Positions 1 through 6,830 of a DNA stretch of 15,346 nt are shown one piece after another. The stretch covers positions 1 to 15,346 of the forward strand of contig CAZTII010000047.1 of assembly GCA_964613305.1 (NCBI GenBank), in the 5' to 3' direction. Within the stretch, counting starts at the first letter, position 1, and each line of letters begins with the position of its first letter. The DNA is from CAZTII01 sp964613305. Its GTDB lineage: Bacteria > Bacillota_I > Bacilli_A > Erysipelotrichales > Erysipelotrichaceae. Under the pieces are notes generated by a model. It ran no database searches and was not told the origin of the DNA. It was given only the letters and a program-made list of their open reading frames with translations. The position numbers were made by a program, and so were the translations under genes.

Positions 1-60
1 AATCATTCTTTTTTCTACTTCAACAGCCTAAAAACTTTACATAGATTTAACAATAAAGAT

Positions 61-83
61 AAAAAAAAGTCGCCTAAGCAACT
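61..83 (-). terminator. Probable intrinsic terminator after the DUF711 gene
   Basis: The message can fold AGTTGC, loop TTAG, GCGACT: 6 bp with one G-U pair. It leads into a run of eight T (61-68 on the complementary strand, one of them in the stem). The stem starts inside the TAG stop codon. It is short, so termination may be moderate. Nothing recognisable is seen in the remaining 60 nt to the window edge. Confidence 0.65.
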
Positions 84-1440
84 AATTTTTCAAACTTTGA
101 AGTGGAGCTGGAATTCTTCCTCCACGATTAATCATCGTACATGCACTTCTCTGGTTAATCTTCATAATTGGTCCACTACCAAGTAAACCACCAAATTCTA
201 ACTCACCATCGTTATCAACACCGATCGCTGGAATAACACGAACAGCCGTCGTCTTACTATTAATCATACCAATCGCCGCTTCATCAGCAATCATACCAGA
301 AATAACTTCAGGACTAGTATCACCAGGAACAACAATCATATCAAGCCCAACCGAACAAACAGCCGTCATCGCTTCAAGCTTCTCTAATGTAAGTGAACCA
401 GAACGAACAGCTGCAATCATACCTGCATCCTCTGATACCGGAATAAAAGCACCACTCAATCCACCAACAGCGCTACTCGCCATAACACCACCTTTTTTAA
501 CCGCATCATTCAACATCGCTAAAGCAGCAGTTGTACCATAAGCACCACATTGCTCTAAACCAATTTCTTCTAATATATAAGCAACTGAATCACCTACAGC
601 AGGAGTTGGAGCAAGCGATAAGTCAACAATACCAAATGGAACATTTAATCTACGACTTGCCTCAGAACCAACAAGTTGACCCATACGCGTAATTTTAAAT
701 GCTGTTTTCTTAATCACTTCCGCAACTTTATCCATCGAACAAGAACTACCTAAACGTTTAATGGCGCTACGAACAACACCAGGACCAGAAACTCCTACGT
801 TAATAACAACCTCAGGTTCCGTAATACCGTGAAATGCACCAGCCATAAACGGATTATCTTCCACCGCATTACAAAACACAACAAGTTTAGCAGCACCGAT
901 ACATTGTCTATCCTTAGTTAATGTAGCACAATCAACAACAACCTGACCCATCATCTTCACCGCATCCATGTTAATACCAGCACGAGTACTGCCAACATTA
1001 ACACTACTACACACTTTCTCCGTACAAGCAAGAGCAGCTGGAATAGATTCAATCAATGCCAATTCGCCTTTAGTAAAACCTTTTTGAACTAATGCCGAAA
1101 AGCCACCGATAAAATTAACACCAACAATAGCCGCAGCCTCATCAAGAGCTTTCGCATACTTAACTGGATCACCACCACTCACATCCACCAACAAGCTAAT
1201 CGGCGTAACGCTAATTCTTTTATTAATAATAGGAATACCATATTCCTTAGAAATAGCTTCTCCAACCTTCACCAAATCTTTCGCCTTATCCGTAATTTTG
1301 GCCACAATCTTACGACAAGAAGCATCGATATCCGTATCAGCACAATCAAGCAACGAAATACCCATTGTAATGGTACGAATATCCAAATCTTCCTCTTCAA
1401 TCATTTTAATTGTTTCTAATATTTTATTAACACTTAACAT
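82..1440 (-). CDS. UPF0210/DUF711 (PFL family) protein
   Basis: A complete 452-residue cytosolic protein of the UPF0210/DUF711 family, often labelled PFL family because of a fold likeness to pyruvate formate-lyase. Its function is not established. Glycine-rich and polar motifs are spread along it: CNAVEDNPFMAGAFHG at 190-205, GVSGPGVV at 216-223, APTPAVGDSVA at 277-287, CGAYGTTAALAMLNDAVKKG at 298-317, VPGDT at 371-375 and the terminal NRGGRIPAP at 438-446. I see no glycyl-radical loop near the C-terminus and no activase gene beside it, so a classical glycyl-radical enzyme is unlikely. No signal peptide or membrane span is evident. It is co-transcribed with the upstream ACT protein and ends in TAG within a terminator hairpin. 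Confidence 0.92.
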   Translation of the reverse strand: MLSVNKILETIKMIEEEDLDIRTITMGISLLDCADTDIDASCRKIVAKITDKAKDLVKVGEAISKEYGIPIINKRISVTPISLLVDVSGGDPVKYAKALDEAAAIVGVNFIGGFSALVQKGFTKGELALIESIPAALACTEKVCSSVNVGSTRAGINMDAVKMMGQVVVDCATLTKDRQCIGAAKLVVFCNAVEDNPFMAGAFHGITEPEVVINVGVSGPGVVRSAIKRLGSSCSMDKVAEVIKKTAFKITRMGQLVGSEASRRLNVPFGIVDLSLAPTPAVGDSVAYILEEIGLEQCGAYGTTAALAMLNDAVKKGGVMASSAVGGLSGAFIPVSEDAGMIAAVRSGSLTLEKLEAMTAVCSVGLDMIVVPGDTSPEVISGMIADEAAIGMINSKTTAVRVIPAIGVDNDGELEFGGLLGSGPIMKINQRSACTMINRGGRIPAPLQSLKN

Positions 1441-1447
1441 ACATCAC

Positions 1448-1717
1448 CTAAATCGTATGCATAGCTTTAAAAATATCTTCGTGCATTACACGAATCACTA
1501 AACCATGCATCTTTCCAACATTTTCCATATGATCAACAAACGCAACAAACTCATCTCCCTGTTTAGCTACTTCTACGATCATCACCATTGTAAAAACATC
1601 CTGTAAAATAGTTTGTGAAACATCTTCAATATTGCCGTTAAACTTCATGCATTCCCCACTAACTAGGGCAAGAATTCCTGTTTTGTCTTTTCCAACTACT
1701 GATATGATTGCTTTCAT
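1448..1717 (-). CDS. ACT domain protein, UPF0237 family
   Basis: This is an 89-residue single ACT domain, the ligand-binding regulatory fold often used to sense amino acids. The beta-alpha-beta start is clear: MKAIISVVGKDKTGILALVS with the GKDKTGI turn at 9-15 that usually forms the ligand site, then a helix and the NIEDVSQTILQDVFTMVMIV strands. The family resembles the GcvR-type ACT repeats, but no function is settled. An AAGGAG site lies 7 nt upstream of the ATG. It is followed after 7 nt by the DUF711 gene, whose ribosome binding site AGGTGA overlaps this TAG stop, so the two are an operon and probably act together. I infer that it senses a small molecule for, or complexes with, its neighbour. 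Confidence 0.9.
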   Translation of the reverse strand: MKAIISVVGKDKTGILALVSGECMKFNGNIEDVSQTILQDVFTMVMIVEVAKQGDEFVAFVDHMENVGKMHGLVIRVMHEDIFKAMHTI

Positions 1718-1745
1718 ACTATTCTCCTTTTCAATTCCATTTAAT

Positions 1746-1775
1746 AATATAACAATTTAATTTAAAAAAATACAA
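1746..1775 (-). promoter_or_regulatory. Possible promoter for the ACT/DUF711 unit
   Basis: The AT-rich gap between the rplQ terminator and the ACT gene needs a promoter if the pair is separately transcribed. One candidate is TTGTAT (1770-1775) and TATATT (1746-1751) with an 18-nt spacer, giving a leader of about 20 nt. A second possibility is TATAAA at 1786-1791 with CTGAAT at 1810-1815. Both have only three matches in the -35 box, so neither is firm. Confidence 0.35.
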
Positions 1776-1822
1776 TTTTCTACTTTTTATACAATATAAA
1801 CCTATATGTATTCAGTATAATT

Positions 1823-1850
1823 AAAAAAAACAGTACCGAAGTACTGTTTA
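1823..1850 (-). terminator. Intrinsic terminator after rplQ
   Basis: Six nt past the rplQ stop the transcript folds as AAACAGTAC, loop TTCG, GTACTGTTT, a perfect 9-bp stem, and runs into eight T in total. A C(UUCG)G tetraloop is exceptionally stable. This is the clear end of the ribosomal protein transcription unit. Confidence 0.93.
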
Positions 1851-1855
1851 AAGTT

Positions 1856-2218
1856 TTAAACTAATTCAATTATTGCCATTGGAGCGCAATCACCACGACG
1901 AACGCCAGTTTTTACTACGCGAGTATAACCACCGTTTCTATCTTGGTATTTAGGTCCAACTTCATCAAATAATTTTTGTAATACTGTAGCTTCTGTTTCA
2001 GCATTTGCTACAACATGACGAATGTAACTAGCAGCTTGACGACGTGCATGTAAATCACCGCGTTTTGCTAAAGTGATTAATTCGTCAACAACGCTACGAA
2101 GATCTTTGGCTTTCATTTCAGTTGTCTCAATACGTCCATACATAATCACTGAAGTTGCCATATTTCTTAACATAGCTTTACGATGATCAGCCGTACGACC
2201 AAATTTACGATTTTTCAT
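1856..2218 (-). CDS. rplQ: 50S ribosomal protein L17
   Basis: L17 is a 50S protein near the tunnel exit and ends the alpha operon. The start is placed at the ATG of MKNRKFGRTADHRKAML, giving 120 residues, the Bacillus length. A GGTGGAGG site ends 8 nt ahead of it. A TTG 24 nt further up is in frame but lies in the end of rpoA and would swallow the ribosome binding site. The family motifs are GRTADHRKAMLRNMATSVI, ETTEMKAKDLRSVVDELITL and the final GDCAPMAIIELV. A UUCG-loop terminator follows immediately. Confidence 0.97.
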   Translation of the reverse strand: MKNRKFGRTADHRKAMLRNMATSVIMYGRIETTEMKAKDLRSVVDELITLAKRGDLHARRQAASYIRHVVANAETEATVLQKLFDEVGPKYQDRNGGYTRVVKTGVRRGDCAPMAIIELV

Positions 2219-2234
2219 TTCAATTTCCTCCACC

Positions 2235-3194
2235 TTACTCAAAAGATTTAAAGCTTAAACCTAATTCAAATATCTTATCTTTAACTTCTTTCAGAGATTT
2301 CTTACCTAAGTTACGAACTCTCATCATTTCGTCTTCTGTTTTTTGAGTTAATTCTTCCACTGTTTGAATTCCAGCGCGTTTTAAACAATTGTATGAACGA
2401 ACTGATAGATCTAAGTCTTCAATCATCATAACAAGTCCCTTATTAGAAACTTCATTCATACCATCTTTAATACAAGAATCCATATCAATTACTGACTCTT
2501 GAACATTTGTTAAAATATCCAAATGATCAATTAAGATTTTAGAAGCCAAAGCCAATGACATTTGTGGTGTAATTGAACCGTCAGTACTAATTTCCATAAT
2601 CAATCGATCATACTTAGCATCATGACCAACACGAGTAGGTTCAACTTGATATCCTACGCGTTCAACTGGTGTATAGATTGAATCGGTATAAACCGTACCA
2701 ATGCTATGAGATGCACTTTGGTATAATAACTTATTCCCATCTGCACTAATATAACCACGACCATTACGAGCTTTAAGTTCAATATCAAGTGAACCATCTA
2801 CTGATAATGTTGCGATAACTAATTCTTTATTTAAAATTTCCACGCCTGCTGGACATAAAATGTCACCTGCAGTAACTACACATGGACCTTTTGCCGAAAT
2901 GCGCAATGTATGAATTTCATCATCTTCAATCTTCATAATAAGATTTTTAATGTTTAAAATCATCATTGTAACATCTTCTTCAACTCCAGGTAGAGAAGTA
3001 AACTCATGATATACGCCGTCCATTTTCAATGAGAAAACTGCAGCGCCTGGTAATGAGGAAAGTAAAACACGTCTTAATGCATTACCAATCGTAGTCCCAA
3101 AACCTCTTTCAAGAGGTTCAATAACGAACTTCCCATAATGTTCTGATTCTACATACTCTTTGATTTCAAAATTGGCGCGTTCAAATTTTTGCAT
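2235..3194 (-). CDS. rpoA: DNA-directed RNA polymerase alpha subunit
   Basis: Alpha dimerises to start RNA polymerase assembly and, through its C-terminal domain, contacts UP elements and activators. The 319 residues are normal (Bacillus about 314). The N-terminal domain shows the dimer and beta-contact region RGFGTTIGNALRRVLLSS at 30-47. A linker follows at about 235-260. The C-terminal domain from about 261 holds the helix-hairpin-helix set RSYNCLKRAGI (266-276) and RNLGKKSLKEVKDKI, including the DNA-contacting Arg and Asn. The ribosome binding site TAGGAGG sits about 8 nt upstream. It makes polymerase level co-vary with ribosome components. Confidence 0.98.
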   Translation of the reverse strand: MQKFERANFEIKEYVESEHYGKFVIEPLERGFGTTIGNALRRVLLSSLPGAAVFSLKMDGVYHEFTSLPGVEEDVTMMILNIKNLIMKIEDDEIHTLRISAKGPCVVTAGDILCPAGVEILNKELVIATLSVDGSLDIELKARNGRGYISADGNKLLYQSASHSIGTVYTDSIYTPVERVGYQVEPTRVGHDAKYDRLIMEISTDGSITPQMSLALASKILIDHLDILTNVQESVIDMDSCIKDGMNEVSNKGLVMMIEDLDLSVRSYNCLKRAGIQTVEELTQKTEDEMMRVRNLGKKSLKEVKDKIFELGLSFKSFE

Positions 3195-3217
3195 TTCCTA
3201 TCCTCCTACTTCTTCTA

Positions 3218-3610
3218 TTAACCACGAGGTCGTTTTGGTGGACGACATCCATTGTGTGGAATTGGTGTAACATCATTGATTACAGTAATTTCAAGTCCTG
3301 CAGTTTGAAGAGAACGAACAGCAGCTTCACGTCCTGGACCAGGTCCTTTAACGCTAACTTCTACTGATTTCATTCCATGATCAACTGCTGCACGAGCAGC
3401 TGCCTCACTTGCCATTTGAGCAGCGTAAGGTGTTGATTTACGAGAACCTTTGAAACCTAATGCACCAGCACTAGACCATGCGATTGCATTACCTTTTTCA
3501 TCCGTAATTGTAACAATTGTATTATTAAACGTTGAATGAATATGAGCAGTGCCTTTTGCTATATTTTTACGAACTCGTTTTTTACGAGTCGTTGCTTTTG
3601 CCTTTGCCAT
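3218..3610 (-). CDS. rpsK: 30S ribosomal protein S11
   Basis: S11 is a platform protein close to the E-site mRNA and the anti-Shine-Dalgarno region. The 130 residues carry a basic N-terminal arm, HIHSTFNNTIVTITDEKGNA, the GFKGSRKSTPYAAQ region, GPGPGREAAVRSLQ and the C-terminal DVTPIPHNGCRPPKRPRG. The ribosome binding site AGGAGG lies in the 19-nt gap after rpsM. There is no rpsD between this gene and rpoA, which fits the Firmicutes arrangement and differs from the E. coli alpha operon. Confidence 0.98.
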   Translation of the reverse strand: MAKAKATTRKKRVRKNIAKGTAHIHSTFNNTIVTITDEKGNAIAWSSAGALGFKGSRKSTPYAAQMASEAAARAAVDHGMKSVEVSVKGPGPGREAAVRSLQTAGLEITVINDVTPIPHNGCRPPKRPRG

Positions 3611-3629
3611 TATTATTTCCTCCTATCGC

Positions 3630-3995
3630 CTATTTCTTCTTATTAGCTACAGTACGACGAGGTCCTTTACGTGTACGAGCATTTGTTTTTGTACGTTGTC
3701 CTCTAACTGGTAAACCACGACGGTGACGTTGTCCACGGTAGCAACCAATTTCCATTAAACGTTTGATATTTAAAGCAACTTCACGACGTAAGTCACCCTC
3801 TACTTTAATTTGGTCAACTTTTTGACGGATATCATTGATCTCGTCATCACTCAAATCCTTTGTACGTTTGTCTTCGCTAATACCACATTCTTTAAGAATG
3901 CGTTTAGCCGTTGAAAGACCTATACCATAAATATAGGTTAATGATACAACTACACGTTTATCACGTGGAATATCTACACCTGCAATACGAGCCAT
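3630..3995 (-). CDS. rpsM: 30S ribosomal protein S13
   Basis: S13 is a 30S head protein that contacts P-site tRNA and forms a bridge with L5. The 121 residues equal the Bacillus length. The start MARIAGVDIPRDKRVVVSLT, the helix-hairpin-helix YIYGIGLSTAKRIL, and the basic C-terminal tail with CYRGQRHRRGLPVRGQRTKT are diagnostic. The ribosome binding site AGGAGG is 7 nt from the ATG. Stop is TAG; rpsK follows after 19 nt. Nothing unusual was seen. Confidence 0.98.
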   Translation of the reverse strand: MARIAGVDIPRDKRVVVSLTYIYGIGLSTAKRILKECGISEDKRTKDLSDDEINDIRQKVDQIKVEGDLRREVALNIKRLMEIGCYRGQRHRRGLPVRGQRTKTNARTRKGPRRTVANKKK

Positions 3996-4007
3996 GTTAT
4001 TCTCCTC

Positions 4008-4124
4008 CTAGTTTCCTTGACGTTGTTTATGCTTAGGGTTTTCACAAATTACCATGACGGTACCTTTGCGCTTAATAATTTGGCACTTATCACAAATTGG
4101 TTTGACGGATGGTCTTACTTTCAT
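4008..4124 (-). CDS. rpmJ: 50S ribosomal protein L36
   Basis: L36 is the smallest 50S protein, a zinc ribbon near the base of the L7/L12 stalk. This 38-residue frame begins MKVRPSVKPICDKC and ends ICENPKHKQRQGN, almost identical in pattern to Bacillus L36. The zinc ligands are Cys11, Cys14, Cys27 and His32, so it is the zinc-binding form. A perfect TAGGAGG site lies 9 nt before the ATG. It sits between infA and rpsM as in nearly all bacteria. It ends in TAG, and this stop merges with the rpsM ribosome binding site. Confidence 0.97.
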   Translation of the reverse strand: MKVRPSVKPICDKCQIIKRKGTVMVICENPKHKQRQGN

Positions 4125-4142
4125 TTGTTTTTTCCTCCTAGA

Positions 4143-4361
4143 CTATTTATGTCTAAATGTTATACGCCCACGTGTTAAATCATACGGTGAAATCTCGACA
4201 GTAACACGATCGCCTGGTAAAATGCGAATGTAATGCATACGGATTTTACCAGAAACGTGAGCTAAAATAACGTGTCCATTCATTAGTTTCACTTTGAATT
4301 TTGTATCAGGAAGCGTCTCTTCAACGATTCCATCAATCTCAATAACATCTTGTTTACCCAT
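4143..4361 (-). CDS. infA: Translation initiation factor IF-1
   Basis: IF-1 occupies the 30S A site during initiation and works with IF-2 and IF-3. The 72-residue product is a complete OB-fold protein of exactly the usual size. It begins MGKQDVIEIDGIVEETLPD and contains FKVKLMNGHVILAHVSGKIR, then the ILPGDRVTVEISPYDLTRGR ending typical of the family. A strong AAGGAGG site lies about 10 nt ahead of the ATG. Its upstream neighbour is adk instead of map. The TAG stop is followed after 18 nt by rpmJ. Confidence 0.98.
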   Translation of the reverse strand: MGKQDVIEIDGIVEETLPDTKFKVKLMNGHVILAHVSGKIRMHYIRILPGDRVTVEISPYDLTRGRITFRHK

Positions 4362-4397
4362 TGTTATTTAATCCTCCTTATCAACCAGTATAAGCTA

Positions 4398-4424
4398 TAG
4401 GTCTCTAGCAAAGCTAGAAACCTA
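4398..4424 (-). promoter_or_regulatory. 12-bp hairpin in the adk-infA gap
   Basis: Just 5 nt after the adk stop, the message can fold TAGGTTTCTAGC, loop TTT, GCTAGAGACCTA, a 12-bp stem with one G-U pair. No T run follows (the next bases are TAGCTTATAC), so it is not a standard intrinsic terminator. It lies where map and a small KOW gene usually sit, and about 20 nt ahead of the infA ribosome binding site. It may be an RNA processing, stability or attenuation element; that is inference. Confidence 0.6.
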
Positions 4425-4429
4425 AGCCA

Positions 4430-5083
4430 TTATTTATTAAATTCAGTTAAAACTCGTTCAATATCAGGCCACACGACATCTATTTCGCGTGAAGCCATAA
4501 TGTCAATGACTTTACCCTTCTCTCGATAAAATTCAAGAACCGCTCTTGTACTGTTCAAATAATCTTCTAAACGAACTTTCAACTGTTCCTCAGTATCATC
4601 AGCACGATGAACAAGAACACTATTACAATGATCACAAATTCCAGCAACTTTGCTAGGGAAATTTGTAATATGGAAAATAGCACCACATGTTCGACAAACA
4701 CGACGCCCAATAATTCTATCTTTAAGAACTTTAAAATCAACAACTAAATTAATAACAACATCAACTGGTTTACCAATCGTTTGAGTAATTTCCTCAAATG
4801 CGATAGCTTGTGGAAGTGTTCTTGGATAACCATCAATTAAGTATCCAAGTTGACAATCAGGTTGTTTTACTCTTTCGGCAATCATATCAATGACAATGCT
4901 ATCTGGAACTAGCTTTCCTTCATTCATATAAGTTTGTGCAACTAAACCCGTTTCAGTCTTCTCAGCGATAGCTTTACGGAACATATCTCCAGTAGAAATA
5001 TGAGGAACGTGAAACTTCTCAAGAATTTTTTCGGATTGAGTACCTTTGCCGCTACCCGCTGGACCCATGATTAATATATTCAT
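4430..5083 (-). CDS. adk: Adenylate kinase, zinc-LID type
   Basis: Adenylate kinase converts ATP plus AMP to two ADP in the cytosol. The 217 residues match the Gram-positive long form. The P-loop GPAGSGKGT is at 7-15, the AMP-binding STGDMFR at 30-36, the DGYPRT motif at 84-89, and the LID (about 127-164) holds Cys130, Cys133, Cys150 and Cys153, so it should bind structural zinc through four cysteines. The start is fixed by homology. The ribosome binding site is poor (only AGG, 6 nt before the ATG, overlapping the secY stop), so translation probably depends on coupling with secY. In Bacillus map comes next; here it does not. Confidence 0.98.
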   Translation of the reverse strand: MNILIMGPAGSGKGTQSEKILEKFHVPHISTGDMFRKAIAEKTETGLVAQTYMNEGKLVPDSIVIDMIAERVKQPDCQLGYLIDGYPRTLPQAIAFEEITQTIGKPVDVVINLVVDFKVLKDRIIGRRVCRTCGAIFHITNFPSKVAGICDHCNSVLVHRADDTEEQLKVRLEDYLNSTRAVLEFYREKGKVIDIMASREIDVVWPDIERVLTEFNK

Positions 5084-5090
5084 AAGGGAC

Positions 5091-6377
5091 CTATTTCAAG
5101 AAACTACGATATGCTTTTTGTGTCAATTGACCCTTCAAAGCAGACATCGTTTCCATTGCAACACCAACAACGATAATAATACCAGTACCACCGATTGCTG
5201 TTGAAGCAGGTAATTGCGTAACTTTTGGTAATATATAAGGTATTAAGGCAAGAACCGTTAAACCGGTTGCACCCAATACAGTAATACGATTTAATACTTT
5301 AGACACATATTCGCGTGTTTCTTTCCCTGGACGAATACCAGGAATATAAGCACCCGATTTTCCTAAATTTTCAGCAATCTTCTCAGGATCAACTTGTAAG
5401 TTTGTATAGAAGAATGTAAACAATACAATTAATACTGCATAAATAATTAATCCGATTGGTTTTTGTAAGCTTAAATACGTATCAAATAACATAGTAACGT
5501 TATTTGGTGGAAAGAAGCTTGCAATAATTTGCGGTGCAGTCATGATTGACTGAGCAAAGATAACCGGAATAACCGATGCCGAGTTAATTTTAAATGGAAG
5601 ATAAGTAATATCACTTTTTCCACGTTGAACTGAACTCGATGTATATTGAATTGGAATTTTTCTAACAGCAAGTTGCATTACAAGTACCATCAGAATGATA
5701 ACTATGTACATGATAACAAAAAATGAAAATTGAATCAAACCATTAAACTTCGCAGCTTGTGAACTTGAATCCACAAGAGTACGATACGTTTGCGCAAATG
5801 TAAATGGTAAGTTAGAAACGATACCAGAGAAAATGATTACCGAAACACCATTACCAATACCTTTTGCCGAAATTTGATCACCGATCCAAAGTAAGAACAT
5901 TGTACCAGCGGTAAGAACAGTCGCAACATAGAAATAATTTCCTAAGCTGCTTGATTCTAAAATCTTATTTGATTTATCAAATGCATACACCATAGTGAAC
6001 GCTTGGAAAAATGATAAAGCAACGCCTAAATAACGCGTTATTTTATCCATTTTCATTCTACCTGTTTGTCCAGATTTAGACATTTCTGTTAAAGCCGGAA
6101 TAACATCCATACTAAGTAGCTGAATTACAATGGATGCGGTGATATAAGGACCAACACCCATTGCAAATATAGAAAGTTTTTGTAATGCCCCACCACCAAG
6201 CAAGTTCATCATGCTCAAAATTGTATTTTCAGCAAGACCACTTTTTAGCGTATTGATATCGATACCAGGAACAACAATCGCTGCACCTAATCGATAAATA
6301 AACAGCATTGCTAAGGTGAAGAGTATCTTATTACGTGTATCTTTGTTTTTAAATAACTCGATACATGTTTTGATCAT
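5091..6377 (-). CDS. secY: Preprotein translocase channel subunit SecY
   Basis: SecY is the membrane channel of the Sec translocon, working with SecE, SecG and the SecA motor. The 428-residue length is normal (about 430) and the ten membrane spans of the family can be followed, the first at about residues 18-37. Recognisable segments are the IYRLGAAIVVPGI start, PYITASIVIQLL, a KGIGNGVSVIIFSGI loop, the cytosolic loop RKIPIQYT, and the conserved late stretch PEKIAENLGKSGAYIPGIRP with GKETREYVSKVLNR. An AGGTGATC ribosome binding site lies inside the end of rplO. The stop is TAG and adk follows after 7 nt. Confidence 0.98.
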   Translation of the reverse strand: MIKTCIELFKNKDTRNKILFTLAMLFIYRLGAAIVVPGIDINTLKSGLAENTILSMMNLLGGGALQKLSIFAMGVGPYITASIVIQLLSMDVIPALTEMSKSGQTGRMKMDKITRYLGVALSFFQAFTMVYAFDKSNKILESSSLGNYFYVATVLTAGTMFLLWIGDQISAKGIGNGVSVIIFSGIVSNLPFTFAQTYRTLVDSSSQAAKFNGLIQFSFFVIMYIVIILMVLVMQLAVRKIPIQYTSSSVQRGKSDITYLPFKINSASVIPVIFAQSIMTAPQIIASFFPPNNVTMLFDTYLSLQKPIGLIIYAVLIVLFTFFYTNLQVDPEKIAENLGKSGAYIPGIRPGKETREYVSKVLNRITVLGATGLTVLALIPYILPKVTQLPASTAIGGTGIIIVVGVAMETMSALKGQLTQKAYRSFLK

Positions 6378-6378
6378 A

Positions 6379-6819
6379 TTAGATCACCTCTACTTTTCCG
6401 CCTGCTTTTTCAATCGCTTCTTGAGCTGATTTAGAGAATTTATTAGCTTGAACGGTTAACTTTTTATCAAGACTACCTTCACCTAATACTTTAACACCGT
6501 CGCATACTTTACGTACGATACGAGTTTCAAGCATCATTTCAATGGTTACTGTAGTTCCATCTTCAAAAGCATTTAACGCTTCAACATTTACTGTTGCATA
6601 CTCTTTACGAGTAAAATTTGTAAATCCACGCTTAGGAATACGTTTGAATAATGGAGTTTGTCCACCCTCAAAACCTAATGCTACTTTTTGTCCACTACGT
6701 GACTTTTGTCCTTTACTACCTTTACCTGCAGTTTTACCGTTTCCAGAACCTTGTCCACGCCCTACTCGATTGCAGCTACGACGAGCACCTTCGGTATAAC
6801 TTAATTCATGTAACTTCAT
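6379..6819 (-). CDS. rplO: 50S ribosomal protein L15
   Basis: L15 is a 23S rRNA-binding protein that joins late in 50S assembly. The start is placed at MKLHELSYTEG, giving 146 residues, equal to Bacillus. An ATG two codons earlier is only 1 nt from the AGGAGG site, whereas this one is 7 nt away. The long basic glycine-rich arm GRGQGSGNGKTAGKGSKGQK is seen at about 21-40, then GFEGGQTPLFKRIPKRGF. It follows rpsE directly, with no rpmD between. The TAA stop is 1 nt before the secY ATG, indicating coupled translation. Confidence 0.97.
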   Translation of the reverse strand: MKLHELSYTEGARRSCNRVGRGQGSGNGKTAGKGSKGQKSRSGQKVALGFEGGQTPLFKRIPKRGFTNFTRKEYATVNVEALNAFEDGTTVTIEMMLETRIVRKVCDGVKVLGEGSLDKKLTVQANKFSKSAQEAIEKAGGKVEVI

Positions 6820-6830
6820 GCCCATTCCTC

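Noticed and set aside
1..60. Possible further gene or RNA at the left edge
   Set aside because: Only 60 AT-rich bases with no open frame, repeat or fold that I can support.
82..1440. DUF711 protein as a glycyl-radical enzyme
   Set aside because: No C-terminal radical loop and no radical-SAM activase nearby.
2219..2242. TTG start for rplQ
   Set aside because: It overlaps rpoA and covers the GGAGG that serves the ATG at 2218; L17 normally begins at that ATG.
4387..4392. TATACT box as an internal promoter for infA
   Set aside because: No recognisable -35 at a 16-18 nt spacing and no extended -10, so it is not claimed as a feature.
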